From positions 1-46,551 of the forward strand of contig JAQBNS010000109.1 in NCBI GenBank assembly GCA_028288405.1: a stretch of 46,551 nt of DNA, in the 5' to 3' direction. The notes under the pieces were generated by a model that worked only from the letters and a program-made list of their open reading frames with translations, did no database searches and was not told the origin of the DNA. Of this stretch, positions 17,283 to 26,000 are shown piece after piece. Each line of letters opens with the position of its first letter. The stretch's first letter is position 1. Made by a program: the position numbers and the translations under genes. Source of the DNA: Chitinophagaceae bacterium (GTDB lineage Bacteria; Bacteroidota; Bacteroidia; Cytophagales; Cytophagaceae).

Positions 17283-18098
17283 ATGTTAGTAAAAAATATT
17301 TTTCTTGTTACTGTCTTCTTTCTTCTAGGTTTTAACAGTATCGCTCAGACTTATTCTGTGCTGCATACAGAAGGAACTATTTTAAAAACGACTACGCAAA
17401 AAGTGTTAGTTACAGGCGATACTTTTTTAGCCAACGACTCCTTAACATTTCCGAAGTTACTCTCCTGGGCAGTGGTGATCTCTTCATCCGGGGATTTACT
17501 TTTCGTACAAAGTTCTGAAATAGCAACTAAAGCATCGAAGCAAGTGATTACACCCATAGAGCGAGGTCTACATCCTGTTAAGAGAAAAGAAAACATACCG
17601 GTGAAAGATTTAAGCGCTTACTTTAAAGGCGATCAGTTTGTATTTATAGGCAGTGATTTTTCATTACCCATCGATACGGAAAGCTATGAGTTAAATGAAA
17701 AATTATTTTTGCTTTACCGTTACGAATACAACTCACGCATCATTACACATAAATTACCCTTCAACAAAGAGAGTATTTCATTCAATCCTTCTTTTTTATA
17801 CGAATACAAAGGAGAGAAAATTTCTGATCAAAAGACAACTAACACAGAGCTTGCCCATTTCGATTCGAATACTAATCTTCCAACTTTTGTAGCACGCTTT
17901 CGACCGATATGGTTAAACGAAGAGCAACTCAAAAAAGAACTACATGTATTGGTTAAAGTATATGGAAGCAACAAAAAGATAAAAGAAACGAAACTTAATA
18001 CTACCGCTTTATTTTTAGCCTACGTTCAGGACATTTACGGACAGACCGACGAATTCTATTTCTCAGAGTGGGTTCAGAAAAGTTATTATAGCAAATAA
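17283..18098 (+). CDS. Exported protein of unknown function
   Basis: A 271-aa protein. I use the ATG at 17283, which begins a clean signal peptide (MLVKNIFLVTVFFLLGFNSI, cleavage after AQ); an in-frame TTG at 17271 adds only MTKL. The mature part opens with a short beta-rich domain (SVLHTEGTILKTTTQKVLV, WAVVISSSGDLLFVQSS) followed by a mixed region rich in Tyr, Lys and Asn. No recognised family motif, sorting domain or lipobox. It stands alone between the radical SAM gene and the THX gene. Confidence 0.7.
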   Translation: MLVKNIFLVTVFFLLGFNSIAQTYSVLHTEGTILKTTTQKVLVTGDTFLANDSLTFPKLLSWAVVISSSGDLLFVQSSEIATKASKQVITPIERGLHPVKRKENIPVKDLSAYFKGDQFVFIGSDFSLPIDTESYELNEKLFLLYRYEYNSRIITHKLPFNKESISFNPSFLYEYKGEKISDQKTTNTELAHFDSNTNLPTFVARFRPIWLNEEQLKKELHVLVKVYGSNKKIKETKLNTTALFLAYVQDIYGQTDEFYFSEWVQKSYYSK

Positions 18099-18153
18099 GG
18101 CCTATAGAGGCCCTTATCGTTTATAACTAAACTGAATCTGAGGCCAGATAAAT

Positions 18154-18183
18154 TTGTTTTTGACCCTGGAGAGTTTATTTTTG
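18154..18183 (+). promoter_or_regulatory. Promoter of the THX gene
   Basis: TTG (18154-18156), 19 nt, then TATTTTTG (18176-18183), matching the TAnnTTTG -7 element. Transcription would start near 18190, some 17 nt before the ATG. Confidence 0.7.
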
Positions 18184-18206
18184 TGTAAACAATACATTTT
18201 ATCATT

Positions 18207-18389
18207 ATGGGAAAAGGCGACAAAAAGACAAAAAAAGGCAAAATATCAATGGGTTCTCATGGCAATAGCCGCCCACGTAATGCAGCAAAAAGCGCAGTAG
18301 CTGTAACGCCTAAAAAAGAAAAAGCAGAAGCTGCTCCAAAAGCAGAGAAAAAAGCGCCTGCTAAAAAGGCTGCTGCTAAAAAAGCATAA
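18207..18389 (+). CDS. 30S ribosomal protein THX
   Basis: A 60-aa very basic protein. The start, MGKGDKKTKKGKISMGSHGN, is the THX (S31e-like) signature; THX in Thermus lies in the head of the 30S subunit. The C-terminal half is an Ala/Lys/Pro tail (KKAPAKKAAAKKA) resembling histone H1-like tails, so the protein is about twice as long as Thermus THX. It is monocistronic, with its own promoter and a terminator shared with bioB. Confidence 0.88.
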   Translation: MGKGDKKTKKGKISMGSHGNSRPRNAAKSAVAVTPKKEKAEAAPKAEKKAPAKKAAAKKA

Positions 18390-18408
18390 TCCTTTACAGG
18401 TCTTTATA

Positions 18409-18441
18409 AAAAAAGCCCCGCTGTATCAGCAGGGCTTTTTT
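18409..18441. terminator. Bidirectional terminator between THX and bioB
   Basis: Stem with arms 18409-18423 and 18427-18441 (GCCCCGCTG against CAGCAGGGC, one mismatch) and flanking A/T-runs, lying between two convergent genes. Confidence 0.85.
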
Positions 18442-18464
18442 ATTATGTATCCTTTAAGAATGGC

Positions 18465-19490
18465 TTAGTGAGAATGGCCACAAGCATGTTCATGCTGAGG
18501 AATTTGTTGAATGTCAACCGGTGCTTCATTAGCTTTGAAAGGAGCACGCGGTTTCAAATTTAAGATCTGGAACATTACCTTATCTTCATTGACTTCCGGG
18601 TTAGGTGTAGTCAGCAATTTGTCACCGGCAAAAATAGAATTGGCTCCTGCCATGAAACACAAGGCTTGTTCTTCTACCGTCATTCTTACTCTACCCGCAG
18701 ATAGCCTAACCATGGCTTTAGGCATCATGATACGCGCCGTAGCAATCATGCGGATCATGTCCCATACCGGAACTTTCGGTTGATTTTCTAATGGTGTTCC
18801 TTCCACAGGTACCAATGCATTCACCGGTACAGATTCAGGATGTTCAGGCAAATTTGCTAACGTCAATAACATACCAACGCGGTCTGCATCTTTCTCTCCC
18901 ATTCCGATGATACCACCTGAACAAACAGAAATTTTTGCTTTTCTTACGTTTTCCAATGTCTCGATACGATCATCGTAAGTACGTGTAGAAATAATTTTAT
19001 CGTAATGCTCTTCGCTCGTATCCAGGTTGTGGTTATAGGCATATAAACCAGCATTCTGCAGTTTCTCCGCTTGTTCAGCAGTCAACATACCCAGCGTACA
19101 GCACACTTCCATACCCATGCTGCTGACACCTTTTACCATGTCCAATACTCTGTCGAAGTCCTTGTTATCTCTTACTTCTCTCCAGGCTGCTCCCATACAA
19201 AAACGGGTACTGCCAGATTCTTTCGCTTCCAAAGCGGCTTTCATCACCTCGTTAACAGGCATGAGTTTTTCCACTTTTACATCGGTATGGTAACGTGCCG
19301 CCTGAGGGCAATACGCGCAATCTTCAGGGCAACCACCTGTTTTGATCGACAACAAAGTGCATACCTGCACTTCCGAAGGATCACTGTATTTCCGATGCAT
19401 CGTAGCTCCCTGGTATAACAACTCCATCATAGGCAGGTTATAAATAGCTTCTGCTTCTTCTCTTGTCCAGTTGTTTCTGATATCACTCAT
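18465..19490 (-). CDS. bioB: Biotin synthase
   Basis: A 341-aa radical SAM enzyme that inserts sulfur into dethiobiotin to form biotin. The radical SAM motif is C54, C58 and C61 in [12 protein letters not shown]. The BioB motifs YNHNLDTS and [11 protein letters not shown] are present, the latter containing the Arg that ligates the auxiliary 2Fe-2S cluster. Length is normal apart from a short C-terminal tail ending HEHACGHSH, which looks metal-binding. No other bio genes are adjacent. A good -7 match (TATTTTTG, minus strand, 19518-19525) lies about 30 bp upstream, but a clear -33 TTG is not seen. Confidence 0.95.
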   Translation of the reverse strand: MSDIRNNWTREEAEAIYNLPMMELLYQGATMHRKYSDPSEVQVCTLLSIKTGGCPEDCAYCPQAARYHTDVKVEKLMPVNEVMKAALEAKESGSTRFCMGAAWREVRDNKDFDRVLDMVKGVSSMGMEVCCTLGMLTAEQAEKLQNAGLYAYNHNLDTSEEHYDKIISTRTYDDRIETLENVRKAKISVCSGGIIGMGEKDADRVGMLLTLANLPEHPESVPVNALVPVEGTPLENQPKVPVWDMIRMIATARIMMPKAMVRLSAGRVRMTVEEQALCFMAGANSIFAGDKLLTTPNPEVNEDKVMFQILNLKPRAPFKANEAPVDIQQIPQHEHACGHSH

Positions 19491-19872
19491 GGTTTATGAC
19501 AGTTCGGTTCTATGTTACAAAAATAATGGAAAAAGAGAAGAAAAAATGGATTTGGGAGGATTATGTGAGATTAGATTAATAGATAGAGGATTAGGCGGTT
19601 TATGGGGAAAATTTGAATAAGGTGAAGGATAATTTGGGCGTGCCCCTGCGGGTCGGGCCGAGCTAACGCTCCCAATCTTCGCACTCTCGTGCTCAATTGT
19701 GCTTCAAGTCCTCGCTCGAATCAAATTAATCGTATAGTTTTGCTTTACATGCTCGCTGCGGGCTTTCCGCTCCTATCCCTCACGCGATACAGCAAGATAA
19801 AATTCTTGCTCGATACTCAAACTGTGGTATTCAGTTCTATACAACTAACTATTAAAAAAATCAATTCTGCTT
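19491..19872. other. Intergenic region containing a GC-rich repeat element
   Basis: A 382-bp region between carbonic anhydrase and bioB. It holds the probable bioB -7 element (19518-19525) and the repeat-like element 19635-19786 (listed separately). The remainder is AT-rich without recognisable genes; a plus-strand frame across it shows no protein-like features. Confidence 0.55.
19635..19786. repeat. GC-rich dispersed-repeat-like element, possibly structured
   Basis: About 150 bp much richer in GC than the flanks. It begins GGGCGTGCCCCTGCGGGTCG and ends TTTCCGCTCCTATCCCTCAC-GC. The ends are complementary (GCGTG 19638-19642, CACGC 19781-19785). Small hairpins lie inside (GAGC-taac-GCTC at 19660-19671; GCAC-tctc-GTGC at 19681-19692; GCGG..CCGC near 19757-19769). 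From memory, elements with the same beginning and end words are scattered between genes in many Bacteroidota genomes; I cannot verify this here. No transposase or coding content. Confidence 0.55.
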
Positions 19873-20532
19873 CTATCCTTGCAAATCTTTCTTTGGCAAC
19901 GTTTCATTGTCATAATCATAGATAGCAAAATCTTTGAAATCCTTTTCAACATCAATTTCAAGATCGTTGATCAAGCCATCGGCCATGTTATACACCCAAC
20001 CGTGTACGTGCAATGATTTTTCTTTCTGCCATGCTTTTTGAATGATAGAGGTCATACAGATCTTATACACCTGCTCCCTGACATTCAGTTCCACCAAACG
20101 ATTGACACGCGCTTCTTTGTCTTTAATGGCATTGAGTTCATCTGCATACAAACGGTACACATCTTTGATATTCCTTAACCATTTATCAATCAAACCATGG
20201 TATTGCGTTTCCATAGCGGCTTTGACACCTCCACAACCATAATGACCACAAACGATCACATGTTTTACTTTCAATACTTCCACCGCGTATTGCAAAACAG
20301 ACATCAAGTTCATATCAGTATGCACGACCACATTGGCAATGTTACGGTGAACGAAAATATCACCGTGTGAAGTACCTGTAATTTGATTGGCCGGTACTCT
20401 GCTGTCGGAGCAACCGATAAACAAAAACTTTGGAGCCTGACCTTCAGATAATTTTTGAAAATACTCCGGGTCCTTCTTTAGTTTTTTTTCTACCCAACTT
20501 CTGTTGTTAGCAAAGAGTTGCTTGTATTCCAT
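19873..20532 (-). CDS. Beta-class carbonic anhydrase
   Basis: A 219-aa cytoplasmic zinc enzyme that interconverts CO2 and bicarbonate. The zinc ligands are C41, H97 and C100 (GCSDSRVP and CGHYGCGG); the catalytic Asp-Arg dyad is D43 and R45. Length fits the Can-like branch. It follows sppA on the same strand with 81 bp between them, and that gap is filled by heptad-array locus 4. I find no separate promoter of the TAnnTTTG type, so co-transcription with sppA is possible. Confidence 0.94.
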   Translation of the reverse strand: MEYKQLFANNRSWVEKKLKKDPEYFQKLSEGQAPKFLFIGCSDSRVPANQITGTSHGDIFVHRNIANVVVHTDMNLMSVLQYAVEVLKVKHVIVCGHYGCGGVKAAMETQYHGLIDKWLRNIKDVYRLYADELNAIKDKEARVNRLVELNVREQVYKICMTSIIQKAWQKEKSLHVHGWVYNMADGLINDLEIDVEKDFKDFAIYDYDNETLPKKDLQG

Positions 20533-20546
20533 ATGATTTTATAGTG

Positions 20547-20608
20547 GTAAGTTGTAAGTGATAAGTAGAAACAAAACATAATGCACTTACAACTTATCAC
20601 TTACAACT
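20547..20608. repeat. Heptad-array inverted pair, locus 4
   Basis: The left arm (20547-20567) reads GTAAGTT, GTAAGTG, ATAAGTA on the plus strand. The right arm (20585-20608) is the same array on the minus strand. Seventeen bp pair perfectly (20550-20566 with 20592-20608). It begins 5 nt after the sppA stop. The right arm is identical over 24 bp to the right arm of locus 1 (9701-9724). Confidence 0.8.
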
Positions 20609-20613
20609 ATTAT

Positions 20614-22371
20614 TTAATTAATAGAGAAATAATAAGGTAAGCGAGTTTGAATTCCTTTTACACGGTGCATGTCTTGCAATACATTGAGGTAAGGATAGAA
20701 GTCACGCAGCATCACTTTTTGTTTTTCTTCATACACCTCTTCGTCTCCGCCGAATAGTTCCATAAAATCTTCTGCGTCGTTGTTTGGCAACTGTTCTACT
20801 TTATACTCTTTCGCTTTCAACTTGCCCATTTGTGCGGCTAAAGCGATGGCATCGTTTATACCTCCCAGGCTATCCACTAATCCTACATGAATGGCATCTG
20901 CACCGGACCATACTCTTCCTCCTGCATGTTTTCCAATTTCTTCTACAGACTGGTGTCTTCCTTTGGCGGCTTTAGATAAAAACTGGCCGTAGATGTGTTC
21001 GATTTCTTGTTGAATAATAGCTCTTTCATCGTCGTTCATGCTTTTGCTGAAAGAACCGATGTCGGCATAACGGCCAATCTTTTCGCGGTCAGACGTGATG
21101 CCTAATTTATTTTGCAAAAAACCTTCTGCATGTACAAACAAACCAAAGACACCAATAGAACCGGTAATGGTATTTGGTGTTGCTACGATTTTATCACAAG
21201 CCATGGCCATGTAATATCCTCCAGAAGCCGCGACATCAGACATGCTGGCGACAACAGGCTTCTTGGCTTTCAATTGTAAAATTTCATTCCAGATGATATC
21301 AGAAGCTAAAGCACTTCCACCCGGTGAGTTGATGCGCAAAACCACCGCTTTGATGTTATCATCTTCTGCTGCTTTTCTCAATTCAGGAATTAAATTTTCC
21401 GGGCTGATGTAGTTTTGATTTTTACCACCCTGTACAATTTCACCTGTGGCATAAATAACAGCTACAGACTGTGTCATTTCCTGTTCATGCGGTTTGTTGC
21501 TTAACAACGATTTATAATTACACCAGTGTATATCCTTGACTTCTTTCTCTCCTACTTTAGCTGCGATGGCTTTCTTCAAATCCGAAAGGTATCCGACATT
21601 TGTAATGATCTTATTAGAAAGTGCAGCATCGCTGTTGCGCACTTTCATGGAATCAGAAATATTGAACAATTTATCTTTCGTAATTCCTCTGGAAGCAGAT
21701 ACTTTATCTAAAAACTCATTGTATAAATCTTCCATAAGTGCTTTGCTTTGAATGCGGTCGTTCTCGCTCATGTGATCGGAGATGTAGGGTTCTACTGCAC
21801 TTTTGAACTCTCCCGCTTTAAAGACTTCCGTTTTCAAATCGAGTTTTTCAAACAAGTTTTTAAAATATAATACTTCTATCTTCAATCCATTCAATTCGAT
21901 CAAGCCCGATTCAGGCATATACAACTGATCGGCAACGGAAGATATATAATACGATTTTTCAGTCAGGATTTCTCCGTAAGCATAGATGAACTTCCCTGAT
22001 TTTTTAAAATCCTCTAACGCCGCTCTCAATTCATACAAAGTCGAGTAACCGGCTTCAAAAATGCCGACTTCCAGGTAAATGCCTTTGATGGATTCATTGG
22101 CCTTTGCCAACTGAATGGCTTCCAACAGATCGTATAATCCGACACCTGCTTCACCGCCCGTAATGTTTCGGCGCAAACGTGTCACTACACGATTGTCTTC
22201 TTTTTCTACAATGGGCTTGTCTAACGATATTTTGAATACGCTATTGGATTCAATATGTGCAGGAGACTCTACCATCGAAGCACCGGCAATAGTGAGTGCG
22301 ATGACCACAGCAACAACACAGAAAATGATCAGGCCTAAAAACGTGCCTAGCATGATTTTGAAAAGGTTCAT
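20614..22371 (-). CDS. sppA: Signal peptide peptidase SppA, 67K type
   Basis: A 585-aa membrane-anchored serine protease that degrades cleaved signal peptides. The ATG at 22371 (MNLFKIMLGTFLG) places the single membrane helix at residues 5-30; an in-frame upstream start at 22428 would run into the divergent folK region. It has the tandem S49 architecture: an N-terminal half with GIYLEVGIFEAGYSTLYELR and KSYYISSVADQLYMP, which supplies the catalytic Lys in this family, and a C-terminal half with LRINSPGGSALASDIIW and MSDVAASGGYYMAMACD, where the Ser of ASGGYY is the nucleophile. Divergent from folK; carbonic anhydrase follows. Confidence 0.92.
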   Translation of the reverse strand: MNLFKIMLGTFLGLIIFCVVAVVIALTIAGASMVESPAHIESNSVFKISLDKPIVEKEDNRVVTRLRRNITGGEAGVGLYDLLEAIQLAKANESIKGIYLEVGIFEAGYSTLYELRAALEDFKKSGKFIYAYGEILTEKSYYISSVADQLYMPESGLIELNGLKIEVLYFKNLFEKLDLKTEVFKAGEFKSAVEPYISDHMSENDRIQSKALMEDLYNEFLDKVSASRGITKDKLFNISDSMKVRNSDAALSNKIITNVGYLSDLKKAIAAKVGEKEVKDIHWCNYKSLLSNKPHEQEMTQSVAVIYATGEIVQGGKNQNYISPENLIPELRKAAEDDNIKAVVLRINSPGGSALASDIIWNEILQLKAKKPVVASMSDVAASGGYYMAMACDKIVATPNTITGSIGVFGLFVHAEGFLQNKLGITSDREKIGRYADIGSFSKSMNDDERAIIQQEIEHIYGQFLSKAAKGRHQSVEEIGKHAGGRVWSGADAIHVGLVDSLGGINDAIALAAQMGKLKAKEYKVEQLPNNDAEDFMELFGGDEEVYEEKQKVMLRDFYPYLNVLQDMHRVKGIQTRLPYYFSIN

Positions 22372-22376
22372 AAGCT

Positions 22377-22408
22377 TTGCTAATTTGAATTGAAATATAG
22401 TAATTTTG
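22377..22408 (+). promoter_or_regulatory. Probable folK promoter
   Basis: TTG (22377-22379), 21 nt, TAATTTTG (22401-22408), an exact TAnnTTTG match. It overlaps the ATG at 22390, which argues that folK translation starts further downstream. Confidence 0.55.
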
Positions 22409-22440
22409 GTTCTATCGCCTCCATTCAAACGACATTAAAT

Positions 22441-22920
22441 TTGACCAACGTCTTTCTTTTACTAGGCAGCAATTTAGAAGATCCCGGCAAGCAGCTCCAG
22501 ATCGCTCGGGAATTGATTGCCAATAAAGTGGGTGCTCTCGTCCAATGCTCCGCCGTCTATTGGTCTGCCCCTTGGGGAAATGAAGACCAGCCTGCTTTTT
22601 TGAATCAGGTGATCCAATTATCCATCGCTTATTCTTCAGACGATTTGCTGCACCGTTTATTGTTTATCGAACAAGAAATGGGTCGCCAGCGTTTGGTCAA
22701 ATGGGGTAGCCGGATCATTGATATTGATATTTTGTATTACGGACAAGAAATCATCGCGCAATCCCATCTAAAAATTCCTCACGCAGAAATCGCCAACCGC
22801 AGGTTTGTATTGATTCCCCTTCAAGAAATTGCACCTGATTTCTTGCATCCGGTGTTGAATGTAAGTACGACGGTACTTTTGGAGAGGTGTGAGGATAAGC
22901 TGGAAGTGAAAATCATTTAA
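22441..22920 (+). CDS. folK: HPPK, 2-amino-4-hydroxy-6-hydroxymethyldihydropteridine diphosphokinase
   Basis: Transfers pyrophosphate from ATP to 6-hydroxymethyl-dihydropterin in folate synthesis. I place the start at the TTG at 22441, giving 159 aa and the usual N-terminus (M)TNVFLLLGSN. An in-frame ATG at 22390 gives 176 aa but lies inside the predicted promoter. Family motifs are all present: LLLGSNLEDP, YWSAPWGNEDQPAFLNQV, the ATP/Mg site GRQRLVKWGSRIIDIDILYY, and IPHAEIANRRFVLIPLQEI. Divergent from sppA. Confidence 0.92.
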   Translation: MTNVFLLLGSNLEDPGKQLQIARELIANKVGALVQCSAVYWSAPWGNEDQPAFLNQVIQLSIAYSSDDLLHRLLFIEQEMGRQRLVKWGSRIIDIDILYYGQEIIAQSHLKIPHAEIANRRFVLIPLQEIAPDFLHPVLNVSTTVLLERCEDKLEVKII

Positions 22921-22956
22921 TTCTCGCTACTGATCCAATCCAATTATTTATATAAA

Positions 22957-22996
22957 AAAGCTGCTGACAAGAATAGCTATTCTTATCAGCAGCTTT
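22957..22996. terminator. Bidirectional terminator between folK and the NHL gene
   Basis: A 20-bp palindromic stem (22957-22976 with 22977-22996) with one mismatch, core AAAGCTGCTGA / TCAGCAGCTTT, between convergent genes. Confidence 0.85.
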
Positions 22997-23009
22997 CATA
23001 GTGAGAAAA

Positions 23010-26000
23010 TTATTTATTGATGATCAGTTTTGTTTTGTTCACTTCTCCATTGCTCACTACGTGTAAAATATAGATACCATTGGGAAGCGCAGCATTGGAG
23101 ACGGTATAATTGTCGCCAACAGCCTGATCTTTCAACACCGGTTCTCCCAAAGCATTATATAAAAAGACATCGAAATTATTTTTTCCTGAAGCCTTTACAG
23201 TGAATTCTCCTTTGCTAGGATTAGGGTACACTTGTATAGCAGATGAAATGGATGCATTCTCCACTTCTGAAATATCGCTATCTTCATCAAGCCTGCTGCC
23301 TTGCGTCAGTACAAATTCCTCAATACGGTTATTTCCAGCATCTGCAACATATACGTTACAAAATGGGTCAACCAATAAACCTTGGGTATGATTCAACTGT
23401 CCGTTGCTTGAACCGTAGCTCCCAAATTGAGTGACATAAGTACCTGTTGCGTCAAATTTCTGAATACGATTATTACCCGAACCAAATGTAGCGCCTTCCG
23501 AGACATAAATATTTCCGGAACCATCAATAGCAATCCACATGTCTTGCGCGCTGAACTGGCCATTGCCTGTTCCGTTGGTACCGAATTGACTTTGGTATAC
23601 GCCGGTATTATCAAATTTCTGTACGCGACTATTTCCTGGATCCGTTACATAAATATATCCTGCGGCATCAATTGCTATAGATTCAGGCCCCTTGGTACTA
23701 TTGAATTGTCCATTACCAGTTCCTGAACTACCCCATTGGCTATAGTATGTCAACGTCGTTCCACTGAGACTGAATTTCTGAATACGATGATTGAATGCAT
23801 CAACAACATACACATAGCCCGATGCTACAGCAATATCAAAGGGACCATTGAATTGCCCGTTACCACTACCTGAACTACCAATCTTGCTTTGGTAAACTCC
23901 ACTGCTAGAAAATACCTCAACACGGTAATTTCCTTTATCTGAAACAAAAATATTTCCAGTGGCCTGATCCACAGCAATACCAGTCAAAGTATTGAACTGC
24001 CCATTACCTGAACCTAAACTTCCAAATTGGGAACTATAAGAACCACCGCTTGTAAATTTCTGAACACGATTATTATAAGTATCCGCTACGTATATGTTCC
24101 CTGATCCATCCATAGCCAAATCATATTCCCCGGATAGTTGTCCATTGCCTGCACCTAAACTTCCAAACTGCGAAGTGTACGTATAGGTATGTCCATTACA
24201 TGACAACACGGTATAATTCGAAGCACTCGTTGCTGTCTCGCTGCAAGCTGTATTGGCTACCGTAATAAGCCCTGTTGTTGCTCCGGAAGGAACGACTGCT
24301 GTAATTTGTGTTGCACTATTGATCGTAAAGCTCGCTGATGTACCGTTGAATGTAACAGACGTTGCAGATAAAAATCCAGTACCGGTAATTATTACATTTG
24401 ACCCAACAAGTCCTGAAGCCGGTGAGAATGAAGTCAACGTAATACCTGGCTTAAACTGTTCTACTCGATCACTGTTGAGATCCGCCACAAATAAATTACA
24501 TGACGCATCAATCGCTATACCCGCTGGAGGACTAAACTGACCATTACCGGTACCATAACTACCAAACTGAGTCAAGTAATTTCCGTAACCATCGAATTTC
24601 TGCACACGATTATTGCCCGTATCTCCAACATATATATAGCCAGAAAGATCTACCGTTATTCCTTTAGGAGAGCTGAGCTGACCATTTCCAGAACCACTTG
24701 TTCCAAACTGTCCCTGGTATAAACCCGTATTGTCAAATATCTGTACACGATCATTGTCTCTATCAGTCACATAGACAAGACCCGATGCATCTACTGCGAT
24801 GTCTACAGGATAAGCGAATTCACCGTTGCCACTCGCTACAATTCCTCCCGGACTTCCCCATAGCGTAATGAAAGTTCCATTGTTATCAAACTTTTGCACA
24901 CGTTGATTGTTTTGATCTACTACATATACATAACCTAAATTATCAACGGCTATACCTCGTGCTGAAAGGAACTGACTATTTCCACTACCATAACTTCCAA
25001 ACTTACTAATGAATCCCCCTGTAGCTGAAAATTTCTGTATTCGTGAATTTCCACCATCTACTACAAAAACATTTCCATTTTGATCTACCGTAACTCCCCA
25101 TGGCACGTTCATCTGGCCATTGCCTGATCCATAACCTGTACCGATATCGTTGAGGTATGTAACTGTAGTTCCACTTACACTATACCTTTTCACTCTGTTG
25201 TGCGTTTGATCCACTACATAAACGTTGCCAGAATTATCAGTAGCTATATCCCAAGGTTGGTCAAATTGATAATTGCCCGTTCCAGAACTTCCCCACTGAT
25301 TGTAGTAATCATATCCTTGTCCTGTACAAGAAGCACAGCCTCCTGGTAATACAGTAAAATTAGTGCTACTAGAACCTCCTGCACATGACAATCCGTATAC
25401 TGTAATTTTATTGGTGTAAGCTCCTACCGGTACAGTAACGGTGAGCTGCGTGGAACTATTAATAACGTATTCAACTGGAACATCACCAAACCCAAATGCA
25501 ACACTTGTAGTATTTGTAAAACCTGTTCCTGTAACGGTAACAGTGGATCCAACGACACCCGAGGAGGGAGAAAAAGAAGTTACAGTAGGAGTCGGTGTAC
25601 TGCTCGTTGTTGCAGGAGAAAATACTTCTATGCGATTATTCACTTGATCTGCTACGTAAATATTACAAGAACCGTCGATGGCGATACCCGTTGCCGTATT
25701 GAATTGTCCGTTTCCACTACCAGAACTACCGAACTGTGTATAGTATTTACTTCCAGTAACAAACTGATCCATTTTTTGTACGCGATGGTTTCCTGAGTCT
25801 ACTACATACGCTTTCGTGGAAACGGAGGATAAATCCAATACAATTCCTTTTGGGCTATTAAATTGGCCTCTACCGCTACCGCTGGCTCCTCCTGAGCCAT
25901 ATGTCGACCATTGAAAAAGATAGTAATAATTGGTTCCGTCTGTCGTCCCAAACGCCTGTACACGGTTATTGCCACTATCAGTAACATATAGACCTTGTTC

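Noticed and set aside
19689..19925. Plus-strand 78-aa open frame in the bioB/carbonic anhydrase gap
   Set aside because: It overlaps the GC-rich repeat element and the end of the carbonic anhydrase gene; no protein-like features.
23427..23726. Open frames on the strand opposite to the NHL gene, and similar ones opposite other repeat genes (for example 411-668, 10850-11074)
   Set aside because: They mirror repetitive codons of the real genes, have no protein-like composition, start context or neighbours, and are shadows.
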